This document shows, in pieces, positions 7,085-13,903 of a stretch of DNA of 32,916 nucleotides; the stretch's first letter is position 1; every line of letters starts with the position of its first letter. The translations under genes and the position numbers were made by a program. The stretch lies in NCBI RefSeq assembly GCF_947502445.1, contig NZ_CANMZW010000053.1, positions 1-32,916 of the forward strand. Reading direction: 5' to 3'. The notes beneath the pieces are model-generated. The model saw only the letters and a program-made list of their open reading frames with translations, was not told where the DNA came from and made no database searches. This stretch comes from an uncultured Brevibacillus sp. Its GTDB lineage: Bacteria; Bacillota; Bacilli; Brevibacillales; Brevibacillaceae.

Positions 7085-8289
7085 CTTGTCTCAGAATGAA
7101 CGGATACTCCCCTGCTCGCAACTGACTTTGTCTTGGCAGTGAGCAGCGTAATTGCCATCAGGATTACGATGGCTCCTACCGCCATAAAGGGAAGATGCTT
7201 GTCGAGCTGGTAAAGACTTGTGCTGAGCAGCGGCGCAATAACGGCGGAAATGCCCTGAACAGAACCGACAAGCCCTGCTACGCCACCTTGTTGCTCACGG
7301 TCAACAGAAAGGGAGGCTCCCGCCATGAAGCCTGGCATCATCAAGCCAGCTCCGATTCCAAAAAGAAAGAAGGCCACATAAAATCCAACCAGATTGATTA
7401 TGAGCAGAAAGCTCACAAAACCGCCAACGAGCAATACCGATCCAACGAGAATCAGCGGCTTCGGCTGCCATTTCGCGTTTTTCATTTGCACCCCTTGCGT
7501 GACAATCATCGCTACTCCGCTGATCATCATTCCAAAGGAAACCATGCGCGCCGTCTCTGTCGTCGTTAATTTCAGCTGATCCTGAAAATAAAAACCGCCG
7601 ATTACTTGCAAAGAAATAATACTGAGCATCGTTGCCAGCCCTGCGAACAAATACAGTCCCAAACCCTTTTGAAACGGGTTGATCTTGGGTGCCCTCTCCC
7701 GAACGATTGGCTTTTGCGCTGGGATCATCAGCATGACAACGATAAAGGCAATAATGGGCAGAATGGTGCCAATATACAGCGGCCAAATCAAACCGATGAG
7801 GGCAAACGCTCCAGCAATCGCCGGTCCGAGAACAAGCCCCATTCCATTAGCAGCGCCGATCAAGGCCATCCCTGCCGAACGTCCTTTTTCATCTGTAATA
7901 TCAGCTATATACGCCTGTGCCGACGACGGAACAGCCGGTATGAACAGACCAACCATTCCCCTAGTCAATATAAGCAGGAAAATCAGCAGTCCGCCGCTGA
8001 TCAGCTTCGTTAAGCCTGCGTACATCGCTGTCGTGAACAACACATAGCTTACAAGCATTCCCGCAAATCCAAGCAGGATCACCTGCTTTCTTCCTTTCAC
8101 ATCACTCCATCTTCCCCAGACTGGTGCCATTACTGCCATCGCAATCGATCCAAGCGAAATGATCAGGCCGGAGTGGGTTTCACTGAGGCCCAGCTCACGT
8201 ATTAGCAGAGGCATGACCGGAGCGATAATCATAAGAGCGACCATGGCCACAAAAACACTCAAAAAAATACCGAATCGTACACGTGCCAT
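7078..8289 (-). CDS. MFS drug-efflux-type transporter
   Basis: A 403-residue major facilitator protein with about 12 hydrophobic segments. The motif-A loop GRWSDVKGRKQ lies between helices 2 and 3, and the helix-5 motif C-like stretch GAANGMGLVLGPAIAG is typical of DHA1 antiporters that export drugs with proton exchange. The substrate is unknown. The ATG is at 8289 with GGGAGCAG upstream. The ~170 nt upstream contain a symmetric inverted repeat (8352-8391) that could regulate it. It lies convergent to the flavin monooxygenase gene. Confidence 0.9.
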   Translation of the reverse strand: MARVRFGIFLSVFVAMVALMIIAPVMPLLIRELGLSETHSGLIISLGSIAMAVMAPVWGRWSDVKGRKQVILLGFAGMLVSYVLFTTAMYAGLTKLISGGLLIFLLILTRGMVGLFIPAVPSSAQAYIADITDEKGRSAGMALIGAANGMGLVLGPAIAGAFALIGLIWPLYIGTILPIIAFIVVMLMIPAQKPIVRERAPKINPFQKGLGLYLFAGLATMLSIISLQVIGGFYFQDQLKLTTTETARMVSFGMMISGVAMIVTQGVQMKNAKWQPKPLILVGSVLLVGGFVSFLLIINLVGFYVAFFLFGIGAGLMMPGFMAGASLSVDREQQGGVAGLVGSVQGISAVIAPLLSTSLYQLDKHLPFMAVGAIVILMAITLLTAKTKSVASRGVSVHSETRK

Positions 8290-8351
8290 TGTAGTATTCT
8301 GCTCCCTTCGTCTCTATCTGTGTGGATGCTCGTTTGCTGTTTATCGTAATG

Positions 8352-8391
8352 AAAACGGCTTGTCTACCACCACCTTAAGACGGAGCGTTTT
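8352..8391. repeat. interrupted inverted repeat in the MFS leader
   Basis: AAAACG...CGTTTT (8352-8357/8386-8391) encloses GTCT...AGAC (8362-8365/8378-8381) with equal 4-nt internal loops. As RNA on the minus strand it would be a hairpin; as DNA it could be an operator. Confidence 0.35.
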
Positions 8392-8458
8392 TGCTACAAG
8401 ACGGATTTTGTGTCTGTTTTTCAAGCTGATTCCGTCCAGCTTTACTTCCATAAAATAA

Positions 8459-8500
8459 AAAAAGTGGCCTTTCTGCACAATTACGCAGCCGCCACTTTTC
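8459..8500. terminator. intrinsic terminator after the 58-aa gene
   Basis: AAAAAGTGGC pairs with GCCACTTTT, with an inner CTGC/GCAG helix. It lies directly downstream of the minus-strand coiled-coil gene. Confidence 0.85.
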
Positions 8501-8510
8501 TTTGGTCCTG

Positions 8511-8687
8511 TTACCGCTGAATACTTGTTGCGTAGTTGTTCTTTCCGGTCATTGCTTCCAGATCTTTTACGTCTTTTTCCAGCTCTTGAATATCTTCTTC
8601 AATCAGCTTTTTCAGATGCTGCTTTTCCCGCAAAACTTTTCGGGTTTGCTCTAAACGCTGATGTAAATCAAAAACGCCAAGATACAC
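8511..8687 (-). CDS. small coiled-coil protein (58 aa)
   Basis: A small acidic and basic heptad-rich protein, almost entirely predicted coiled coil (LHQRLEQTRKVLREKQHLKK and onward), with a polar tail. I do not recognise a family. The GTG start at 8687 is chosen because GGGAGGG lies 7 nt upstream. The frame runs open further to a TTG at 8753, but that would bury the ribosome-binding site. It has its own terminator; nothing nearby suggests a partner. Confidence 0.6.
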   Translation of the reverse strand: MYLGVFDLHQRLEQTRKVLREKQHLKKLIEEDIQELEKDVKDLEAMTGKNNYATSIQR

Positions 8688-8786
8688 TGCTTTTCCCTCC
8701 CTATGTACGTTATCCACCTTACATGTTATGCGGATTGTTCCAATAGTTACCAACCATTTTGAGTCGAAATGCCTTATTTTCTACCC

Positions 8787-8831
8787 AAAAAGGAGACTCG
8801 TCCCCGCAGGGTCCGAAGTCTCCTTTTTTTT
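8787..8831 (-). terminator. intrinsic terminator, PspC-gene side
   Basis: AAAAAGGAGACT pairs with AGTCTCCTTTTT around a 17-nt loop. It abuts the stop codon of the PspC-domain gene and has A/T runs on both sides. Confidence 0.8.
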
Positions 8832-9180
8832 AAATACCTTTATATTTACCCAATTCCTCTCGCAGGCGATATACTTCCTGCACCAGTGCACGTTTTTCCA
8901 AACGATCGATCTCAGAATCCAGGTCGTTCATCCGCGCCCCGGAATGATAGGGAGAATTGTACATGTCATAGGCGTCCGAGCCAAAAATTGAGCGCGGCTC
9001 TTTTGGCATAATCATCGCCAGAAGAATATAAATCAAAATCGGAATTCCTGTCGTAACTGCTAAAACGACAACTCCTAACCGAACTAATGTAGAATCAATT
9101 CCGAGAAAGTGAGCGATTCCACCACAGACTCCAAATAGCTTTTTATCCTGCTGTGAGCGATATAAGCGTCTTTCCATCAT
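8830..9180 (-). CDS. PspC domain protein
   Basis: A 116-residue protein. An N-terminal PspC domain has the signature RLYRSQQDKKLFGVCGGIAHF (split here: RLYRS, then KKLFGVCGGIA), followed by one long hydrophobic segment (about residues 33-57) ending MIMPKEP. The C-terminal third is a soluble coiled coil (LDSEIDRLEKRA). PspC proteins are inner-membrane stress sensors or anchors in the phage-shock and Lia-type envelope stress responses. No pspA or liaR homologue is next to it. Two in-frame ATGs open the gene; AGAGGA lies upstream of both. Confidence 0.88.
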   Translation of the reverse strand: MMERRLYRSQQDKKLFGVCGGIAHFLGIDSTLVRLGVVVLAVTTGIPILIYILLAMIMPKEPRSIFGSDAYDMYNSPYHSGARMNDLDSEIDRLEKRALVQEVYRLREELGKYKGI

Positions 9181-9352
9181 AGCATTCCGTCCTCTCTACA
9201 GTATCCGTTTTCCTTGTATCTACAGGATACCCTTTGGGCGATTTCGGCAAAATGGTCCGTAGAGGGATTTCTCCTCCGTCCCTGGACGGATATTGGTCAA
9301 GCCTGCATGAAACAGCCGGTTCAGGTTTACGCTACCAAAGAGGTGATTACTG

Positions 9353-9592
9353 ATGCCGCTGCTCATAATAGTAGCCGTCTGTCTGCTCGGGGGCTGCACT
9401 CCTGACAATCAGGCAGACCGATCATTCATTCAAAGTGATCGCAATTTTTACTATCAGCAAAATGTCGTGCATCCCCTAGGTCATGAGCCAAACGCCACAC
9501 CCTATGGCCCGCCTGTCAACGCAAGCACCTCTGGCGAATACGATCGCTGGATACGACCAGACGCTGTTTCTCATTATCCGGGCCTTAAGTAG
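9353..9592 (+). CDS. small putative lipoprotein
   Basis: A 79-residue protein. A short hydrophobic N-terminus (PLLIIVAVCLLGGC) ends in a lipobox LGGC, so the mature protein would start at Cys15 and be anchored to the outer face of the membrane. The remainder is polar and rich in Asn, Pro and Tyr. The ribosome-binding site AAAGAGGTGA is well placed. I recognise no family. It is divergent from the PspC gene and closed by its own terminator. Confidence 0.7.
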   Translation: MPLLIIVAVCLLGGCTPDNQADRSFIQSDRNFYYQQNVVHPLGHEPNATPYGPPVNASTSGEYDRWIRPDAVSHYPGLK

Positions 9593-9610
9593 TACCGGGC
9601 AAACACAGGC

Positions 9611-9644
9611 AAAAGACCGCTCCCTACAAAGGAACGGTCTTTTC
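9611..9644 (+). terminator. intrinsic terminator after the small lipoprotein gene
   Basis: AAAAGACCG(C)TCC pairs with GGA(A)CGGTCTTTTC. It also lies before the end of the convergent flavin reductase gene. Confidence 0.85.
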
Positions 9645-9669
9645 TCATTGGATACGAATTCACGGCTTA

Positions 9670-10293
9670 TTATTGATCGTTCTCTGGTGTATATACTGGG
9701 CGGGGGCGGTCAAACAGCTCGCCTAACTCCGCGTACGTATGCCCAGCCAGCCTGCTGACAGGCGCGAATGCTTTAGCGTCAATTCTGCCCGCTTGGTACA
9801 ATTCATCTGCCACCTGCACGTGGATGACTTCTCCCAGAATCAAGTCACTTGTCGTAGGTGATCCCAGCTCTACAATCTGATGCAACTTGCATTCAAAATG
9901 GATGCGCGAAGCAGCGAGCCGCGGTGCTTTGACCAGAGAGGATGGCATGAGCTCAAGCCCAAGCGCCTCTACTTCACTGACAGTCGAAGGATAATCGGCA
10001 GATGTTTGATTCATCACATCGACGTTGTGGACATCGACCATATTGACGACAAACTCTCCCGTCTCCTGAATGTTTCTGGCCGTATCCTTCATGAGACTCC
10101 CTGGCTTGCGCATGACTGCGATTGAAACCATCATCGGCTCAATACTGGCAACATTAAAATAGCTGAATGGAGCAGCGTTGATGACACCGTCACTACCAAC
10201 AGTTGTCACCCATGCAATCGGCCTGGGGATGATGCATCCGATTAGCAGCTTGTATTTGTCCTGACGATCGATCTCTTGAATGGAAATTTCCAT
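9670..10293 (-). CDS. flavin reductase-like FMN-binding protein
   Basis: A 207-residue FMN-binding split-barrel protein of the flavin reductase-like family. IIPRPIAWVTTVGSDGVIN, then NAAPFSYFNV and the phosphate-contacting KDTARNI segment, are typical. It could supply reduced flavin or act as an oxidoreductase on an aromatic compound; which is not visible from sequence. It starts 17 nt behind the hmgA stop codon with the ribosome-binding site AGAGGGAGAG, so it is the second gene of a tyrosine/homogentisate-degradation operon. Its role in that pathway is inferred from position only. Confidence 0.87.
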   Translation of the reverse strand: MEISIQEIDRQDKYKLLIGCIIPRPIAWVTTVGSDGVINAAPFSYFNVASIEPMMVSIAVMRKPGSLMKDTARNIQETGEFVVNMVDVHNVDVMNQTSADYPSTVSEVEALGLELMPSSLVKAPRLAASRIHFECKLHQIVELGSPTTSDLILGEVIHVQVADELYQAGRIDAKAFAPVSRLAGHTYAELGELFDRPRPVYTPENDQ

Positions 10294-10310
10294 GCCTCTC
10301 TCCCTCTTCT

Positions 10311-11471
10311 CTATTCACGTGGCGGCATCCAGCTCGACATGTACGCTCCATCCTCAATCGGCAGTGCCTCACGAGTGACGCGCAGCGGGTGGAACGTATC
10401 GAGCATAACCGCAAGCTCTTTCGTTTCTTTCTTGCCGATACTCGCTTCGGCTTTGCCAGGATGAGGTCCGTGGGGAATGCCCATCGGGTGCAGCGTAATC
10501 GAGCCTTCAAAAATCCCTTTGCGGCTCATGAAATTGCCTTCCACGTAGTATAACACTTCATCACTTTCTACATTGCTATGAAAATACGGCGCCGGAATAG
10601 CATCAGGATGATAATCGTACATCCGCGGCACAAACGAGCAAATCACAAAGTTTTGGCCAGCAAAGGTCTGGTGTACAGGTGGTGGCTGATGAATACGTCC
10701 TGTAATCGGTTCAAAATCATGGATGCTGAGCGCATACGGATACAAATAGCCATCCCAGCCAACCACATCAAACGGATGAAAATCAAAAAAGTAGCTGTAA
10801 ACGACTGATTGGCGTTTTACGCGGACTTCAAAATCCCCGCTTTCCACGTGCGTTTCCAGTTTTTCTGGCACGCGTATATCCCGTTCGCAAAATGGCGAAT
10901 GCTCCAGCAATTGTCCGTGCTCATTGCGATAGCGCTTTGGAGGAACGATTTCATTTTGTGATTCGATCACTAAAAACCGACTCTGAACCGATGGCACGAT
11001 CCTGTAGGTCGTACCGATCGGGATGACGAGATAATCGCCTGGCTTGTAGGCGAGCGTACCGAAGATGGTTTGCAGCTCCCCTTCTCCCTGATGTACGAAT
11101 ACTACCTCGTCCCCATCGGCATTGCGATAAAAGTAATCCATCGGCTCTGTCGGTGCACACACGCCCATTACGACGTCATTGTTGCCCATGAGATACTTCC
11201 TGCCAAAGATCGGATCTCCGCCTGGCTCAAGATTGAAGGTTTGAAAATGCTGATGCTTTAAATCCTCCTGCTCGACAAATTCCAGCCGGACATCCGCATA
11301 TTTACGCGTTTCCCGAACCTGTGTAGGCGGATTGTGATGATACAAGATGGACTGAATCCCGGAAAACCCTTTTGTGCCCATCACTTGTTCCCGATACAGC
11401 TCTCCGTTTGGCTTGTAAAAGGTCGTATGCCGCTTTTTAGGTACTTCCCCCATTTGATAATAAAAAGCCAT
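10311..11471 (-). CDS. hmgA: homogentisate 1,2-dioxygenase
   Basis: Opens the aromatic ring of homogentisate to maleylacetoacetate in tyrosine and phenylalanine catabolism. The 386-residue length fits the short bacterial family rather than the ~430-residue proteobacterial and human form. Two cupin halves are visible. Iron-binding candidates lie in FHSNVESDE (H298 and one of E302/E305) and in IPHGPHPG (H334/H337). HVxGxG-like VFVHQGEGEL sits in the N-terminal cupin. The ribosome-binding site is GGAGGAGAGAAGC. It is followed by the flavin reductase gene; hppD and fahA are not in the window. A promoter with a cre site and a structured ~230-nt leader precede it. Confidence 0.93.
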   Translation of the reverse strand: MAFYYQMGEVPKKRHTTFYKPNGELYREQVMGTKGFSGIQSILYHHNPPTQVRETRKYADVRLEFVEQEDLKHQHFQTFNLEPGGDPIFGRKYLMGNNDVVMGVCAPTEPMDYFYRNADGDEVVFVHQGEGELQTIFGTLAYKPGDYLVIPIGTTYRIVPSVQSRFLVIESQNEIVPPKRYRNEHGQLLEHSPFCERDIRVPEKLETHVESGDFEVRVKRQSVVYSYFFDFHPFDVVGWDGYLYPYALSIHDFEPITGRIHQPPPVHQTFAGQNFVICSFVPRMYDYHPDAIPAPYFHSNVESDEVLYYVEGNFMSRKGIFEGSITLHPMGIPHGPHPGKAEASIGKKETKELAVMLDTFHPLRVTREALPIEDGAYMSSWMPPRE

Positions 11472-11700
11472 GCTTCTCTCCTCCTTCGTCTTTTCAGGTC
11501 AACAAAAAGCCCAGCTCACCCCCAAGCCGAATCGGTTGCATGACAAATACGCGGGCTACCCCTTTGTCAAACGTTCCGAAACATGCGTCAGGCGCAAGCT
11601 GGGCTTTGTCTGCTAACGAAAAAAATCTTTGTGGGATTTTCCCCCGCAGACAACCAGCTGTCGTCCCAGTGTTTCCACTGTTTCTTGTATTTCATTTCTT
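11472..11700 (-). promoter_or_regulatory. structured hmgA leader with antiterminator/terminator pair
   Basis: This is most of the 309-nt gap between hmgA and the pseudouridine synthase gene. On the minus strand three segments compete. Segment 1 is AGCTGGTTGTCTGC (11659-11646), segment 2 is GCAGACAAAGCCCAGCT (11613-11597) and segment 3 is AGCTGGGCTTTTT (11516-11504). Segments 1 and 2 pair over 14 bp with a 3-nt bulge. Segments 2 and 3 pair over 11 bp and end in a T-run, forming an intrinsic terminator 33 nt before the hmgA start. Between 2 and 3 lie local helices TGACAAA/TTTGTCA (11541-11547/11563-11569) and CCG/CGG (11527-11535). A GAAA-capped hairpin CAGTG/CACTG precedes segment 1. The ligand or sensor is unknown. 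Confidence 0.6.
11588..11695 (-). CDS. possible 35-aa leader peptide, Trp-rich
   Basis: A short frame within the hmgA leader reads MKYKKQWKHWDDSW, has three Trp in residues 7-14, and ends in TGA nine nucleotides past segment 2 of the attenuator. A ribosome reaching its stop would cover segment 2. The ribosome-binding site is poor (GAGAG) and the ATG is only about 5 nt from the predicted transcript start, so it may be chance. Confidence 0.2.
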   Translation of the reverse strand: MKYKKQWKHWDDSWLSAGENPTKIFFVSRQSPACA

Positions 11701-11706
11701 ACTCTC

Positions 11707-11735
11707 ATCATATCGAAAACGCTTTCAACTTTCCA
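11707..11735 (-). promoter_or_regulatory. sigma-A promoter of the hmgA operon
   Basis: On the minus strand TGGAAA (11735-11730), a 17-nt spacer and TATGAT (11712-11707). The predicted transcript start is near 11700. Confidence 0.6.
11713..11727. promoter_or_regulatory. cre-like CcpA operator in the hmgA promoter spacer
   Basis: TGAAAGCGTTTTCGA (minus strand) matches the cre consensus TGWAARCGYTWNCW at 13 of 14 positions. It fills the spacer between the -35 and -10, so bound CcpA would block the promoter, giving catabolite repression of tyrosine breakdown. Confidence 0.65.
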
Positions 11736-11780
11736 GAGGAAAATGACGAAATTTTTTGCCTATGTCATTTCCTGTTCCTT

Positions 11781-12680
11781 TTACAACAATAAGAAGTGTC
11801 TCGCCAGCTCCTGCATATCTAAAGGCATCGGCTCCGTAAAATCCATCAGCTCACCGCTACGGGGATGCACAAAGCACAGACGTGCGGCATGCAGCGCCTG
11901 CCTCCCGATGTACTCTCGACCGCCACCATACAGATCATCACCTGCCAGCGGATATCCGAAATGACTCATATGTACCCGGATTTGGTGGGTACGTCCTGTT
12001 CCCAGCTTTACCTCGAGGTGAGTCATCCCGTTTCCTCGGGCCAAGACATGATAATGGGTCAGAGCAGCTTGTCCATCTGGGCGCACCATTCTGGTAATAA
12101 AGGAATCCTCGGCAAGCCCGATCGGTCCATCTAGTGTCCCCGCATCCCCCTTGACTTCCCCTTCTGCAATCGCATGATAGGTACGATGTAGTTCTCTATC
12201 CTGCTGCAACCTGCTGAACTGCTCATGAGCCCATTGATTTTTCGCGACAATCAAAAGACCTGATGTATCTTTATCCAAACGGTTAACCGCGCGAAATCTC
12301 CGGTGTTCCCCGCGACTTTTCCAGTAAGCGACTACTCCGTTTGCAAGCGTGCCACCTGCATGGTTACCTGTAGGATGAATGACCAGCCCTGCAGGCTTCG
12401 CAATCACCATCAAATCAACGTCCTCAAAGCGAATCTCCAGCGGCATTTCCTCAGGTGCTACCGTTTCTTCCGCATCCTCTTGCACCATGACGACAATTTC
12501 GTCGCCTGCTTGCAGCTTCTCGTTGACAAAGACCAGCTGATCGTTGCGTGTAATTCTTCCTTTAAATTTGGCGCGAATGAGCAAACGGCGAGATACCCCA
12601 TAACGTTTTTGTAAAACGTCCCGTACGGTATGCCCTTCATCTAATTCGTCTGCCGTAAAGCGAATCAACTCTTCTAGCAT
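11781..12680 (-). CDS. RluA/RluD-family pseudouridine synthase
   Basis: Isomerises uridine to pseudouridine in ribosomal or transfer RNA; the exact target cannot be read from sequence. The 299-residue protein has an N-terminal S4-like region (about 15-70) and a catalytic domain. The latter holds the RluA-family motif RLDKDTSGLL with catalytic Asp136, IAKPAGLVIHPT (about 93-104) and GRTHQIRVHM near the C-terminus. The ATG at 12680 is preferred because AAAGGAGA lies upstream of it; the frame opens 21 nt earlier at 12701. An imperfect hairpin (11738-11772) follows the stop codon but has no clear T-run. Confidence 0.92.
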   Translation of the reverse strand: MLEELIRFTADELDEGHTVRDVLQKRYGVSRRLLIRAKFKGRITRNDQLVFVNEKLQAGDEIVVMVQEDAEETVAPEEMPLEIRFEDVDLMVIAKPAGLVIHPTGNHAGGTLANGVVAYWKSRGEHRRFRAVNRLDKDTSGLLIVAKNQWAHEQFSRLQQDRELHRTYHAIAEGEVKGDAGTLDGPIGLAEDSFITRMVRPDGQAALTHYHVLARGNGMTHLEVKLGTGRTHQIRVHMSHFGYPLAGDDLYGGGREYIGRQALHAARLCFVHPRSGELMDFTEPMPLDMQELARHFLLL

Positions 12681-12731
12681 GCTGTCTCTCCTTTTGGTCA
12701 TCCCTCATCGCTTAGTATACCAAAAAGAGCT

Positions 12732-13226
12732 TTACAGCGGCGACAGACGCAACGTGTCCCGGACCTCAATGACAAAAGTGTGCCCCGCATCGCCTTGTGA
12801 CCATTGGCCGCGAACATCAAACAAATACCACCCTGGCTGATCAGGTACCTTCCACTCATTTCCATTCTCCAGAAGCTGCTCAATCTGCTTCGTACCGATC
12901 CACTGGGTCACCCGTAATGAATTTTCCTCTGGTGGCGCGGTATACGTCACAGACAGAACGGCACCAGGATTTACTTGAAGCGGCTTAGGCTTCATCTCAC
13001 CAATAATCTCAGGGGGTGCGGCTTTATCAATACAATGCCCTATATTTTCATACTGCCAACAAGAGGACGTCGGCACTGTCGTAGCTGACTTTCCCTTCCA
13101 GGCTATAGTCGGCTCTGGCGGTTGGGCGAGCTCCTGTGATTTGGCTTGATTGAAGAAGCTACTCTGGCAACCTGTTAAAAGTACTGCTGTCAGAAACAGC
13201 TGGGCAGTGATTCCTACCTTTTTCAT
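12732..13226 (-). CDS. putative lipoprotein, envelope-stress promoter
   Basis: A 164-residue protein with a lipoprotein signal: KK start, hydrophobic FLTAVLLTGC and lipobox LTGC with Cys20. The mature part contains two Cys about 10 residues apart (CWQYENIGHC), perhaps a disulfide. A beta-rich C-terminal half with GWYLFDVRGQW resembles a small Ig-like or FlgD-like fold by eye only. I recognise no named family. The ribosome-binding site is GAGAGGTGATTGG. A near-consensus ECF-sigma promoter lies directly upstream. It is divergent from the GNAT gene. Confidence 0.75.
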   Translation of the reverse strand: MKKVGITAQLFLTAVLLTGCQSSFFNQAKSQELAQPPEPTIAWKGKSATTVPTSSCWQYENIGHCIDKAAPPEIIGEMKPKPLQVNPGAVLSVTYTAPPEENSLRVTQWIGTKQIEQLLENGNEWKVPDQPGWYLFDVRGQWSQGDAGHTFVIEVRDTLRLSPL

Positions 13227-13245
13227 CCAATCACCTCTCTAGTAA

Positions 13246-13271
13246 GACGAAAAAAAAGCCGGTACGTTTCA
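13246..13271 (-). promoter_or_regulatory. ECF-sigma promoter of the lipoprotein gene
   Basis: On the minus strand TGAAAC (13271-13266), exactly 16 nt including a T-tract, then CGTC (13249-13246). This matches the TGAAAC-N16-CGTC pattern of B. subtilis sigma-M/sigma-W-type promoters, including the T-rich spacer. It is 20 nt from the start codon. Confidence 0.65.
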
Positions 13272-13289
13272 TCCGACTTCGACATTTTA

Positions 13290-13298
13290 TGCTATACT
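13290..13298 (+). promoter_or_regulatory. extended -10 promoter of the GNAT gene
   Basis: TGCTATACT is an extended -10 (TGn plus TATACT), 43 nt before the ATG. No strong -35 is present, as is usual for extended -10 promoters. Confidence 0.5.
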
Positions 13299-13340
13299 AT
13301 CAGAATTTACAGAAATGAACAGTTGCCAAAGGAGCTGCAA

Positions 13341-13886
13341 ATGATGTCAGATGCCGATGTTCTTCAAAGCCAAATCGTGATTCGACCCTTTCAGCCACAA
13401 ACCGACTCAATTGAAGACCTGACCCGACTTCTGAATCAATCCTATCAAACGCTTGCCGACATGGGATTCCGATTCGTGGCTTCCTATCAAGACGCTGACA
13501 GAACTCGCAAAAGGATGCAGAATGGTCAGTGTCTGGTCGGTTTGCTGGAAGGAGAGCTGATCGCAACGATTATGTATTACCCACCAGCATTGGCAAAAGG
13601 AACGCCGTGGTATGAGCAGTCCCACGTGGCGAAATTCGGTCAATTCGCCGTCAATCCATTGCATCGCAAACGAGGTTTCGGTGACCTACTGATCCGCCGT
13701 GTCGAGGAGTTGGCCGTTCAGGATGGAGCAGCCGAGCTAGCGCTTGATACCGCAGAAGGTGCTCATCACCTGATCCGTTATTACTCTGCCAGAGGCTACC
13801 GGTTCGTAGATTACGTCCAATGGAACGAGACGAACTACAGAAGCGTGCTGCTAAGCAAAAGTTTGAGCGATCCTTCTGCGGTATAA
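13341..13886 (+). CDS. GNAT family N-acetyltransferase
   Basis: A 181-residue acetyltransferase of the GNAT fold. FGQFAVNPLHRKRGFGDLLI carries the beta4 strand and the acetyl-CoA pyrophosphate loop (HRKRGFGD, a Q/RxxGxG/A variant). LDTAEGAHHLIRYYSARGYRFV is the usual C-terminal strand-helix. The substrate is unknown. The ATG at 13341 is chosen because AAAGGAG lies 6 nt before it; an in-frame TTG at 13323 overlaps that site. Divergent from the lipoprotein gene and convergent with the MBL-TetR operon. Confidence 0.87.
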   Translation: MMSDADVLQSQIVIRPFQPQTDSIEDLTRLLNQSYQTLADMGFRFVASYQDADRTRKRMQNGQCLVGLLEGELIATIMYYPPALAKGTPWYEQSHVAKFGQFAVNPLHRKRGFGDLLIRRVEELAVQDGAAELALDTAEGAHHLIRYYSARGYRFVDYVQWNETNYRSVLLSKSLSDPSAV

Positions 13887-13903
13887 ATGCCGTGACTTGT
13901 TTC

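Noticed and set aside
11541..11569. T-box-like sequence AGGGGTAGCCCGCG in the hmgA leader
   Set aside because: It matches the T-box AGGGTGGNACCGCG at only about 10 of 14 positions, the terminator's 5' arm lies before it rather than after, and no stem I specifier loop is seen. Known T-box architecture therefore does not fit.
11504..11613. hmgA leader inverted repeat as a MITE
   Set aside because: The ends AAAGCCCAGCT/AGCTGGGCTTT look like terminal repeats, but there is no flanking target duplication, no second copy in the window, and the terminator logic explains the repeat better.
11738..11772. Hairpin GGAAAATGAC/GTCATTTCC after the pseudouridine synthase gene as a terminator
   Set aside because: The stem has a bulge, the loop is long and no T-run follows on the minus strand, so it is not called as a terminator.
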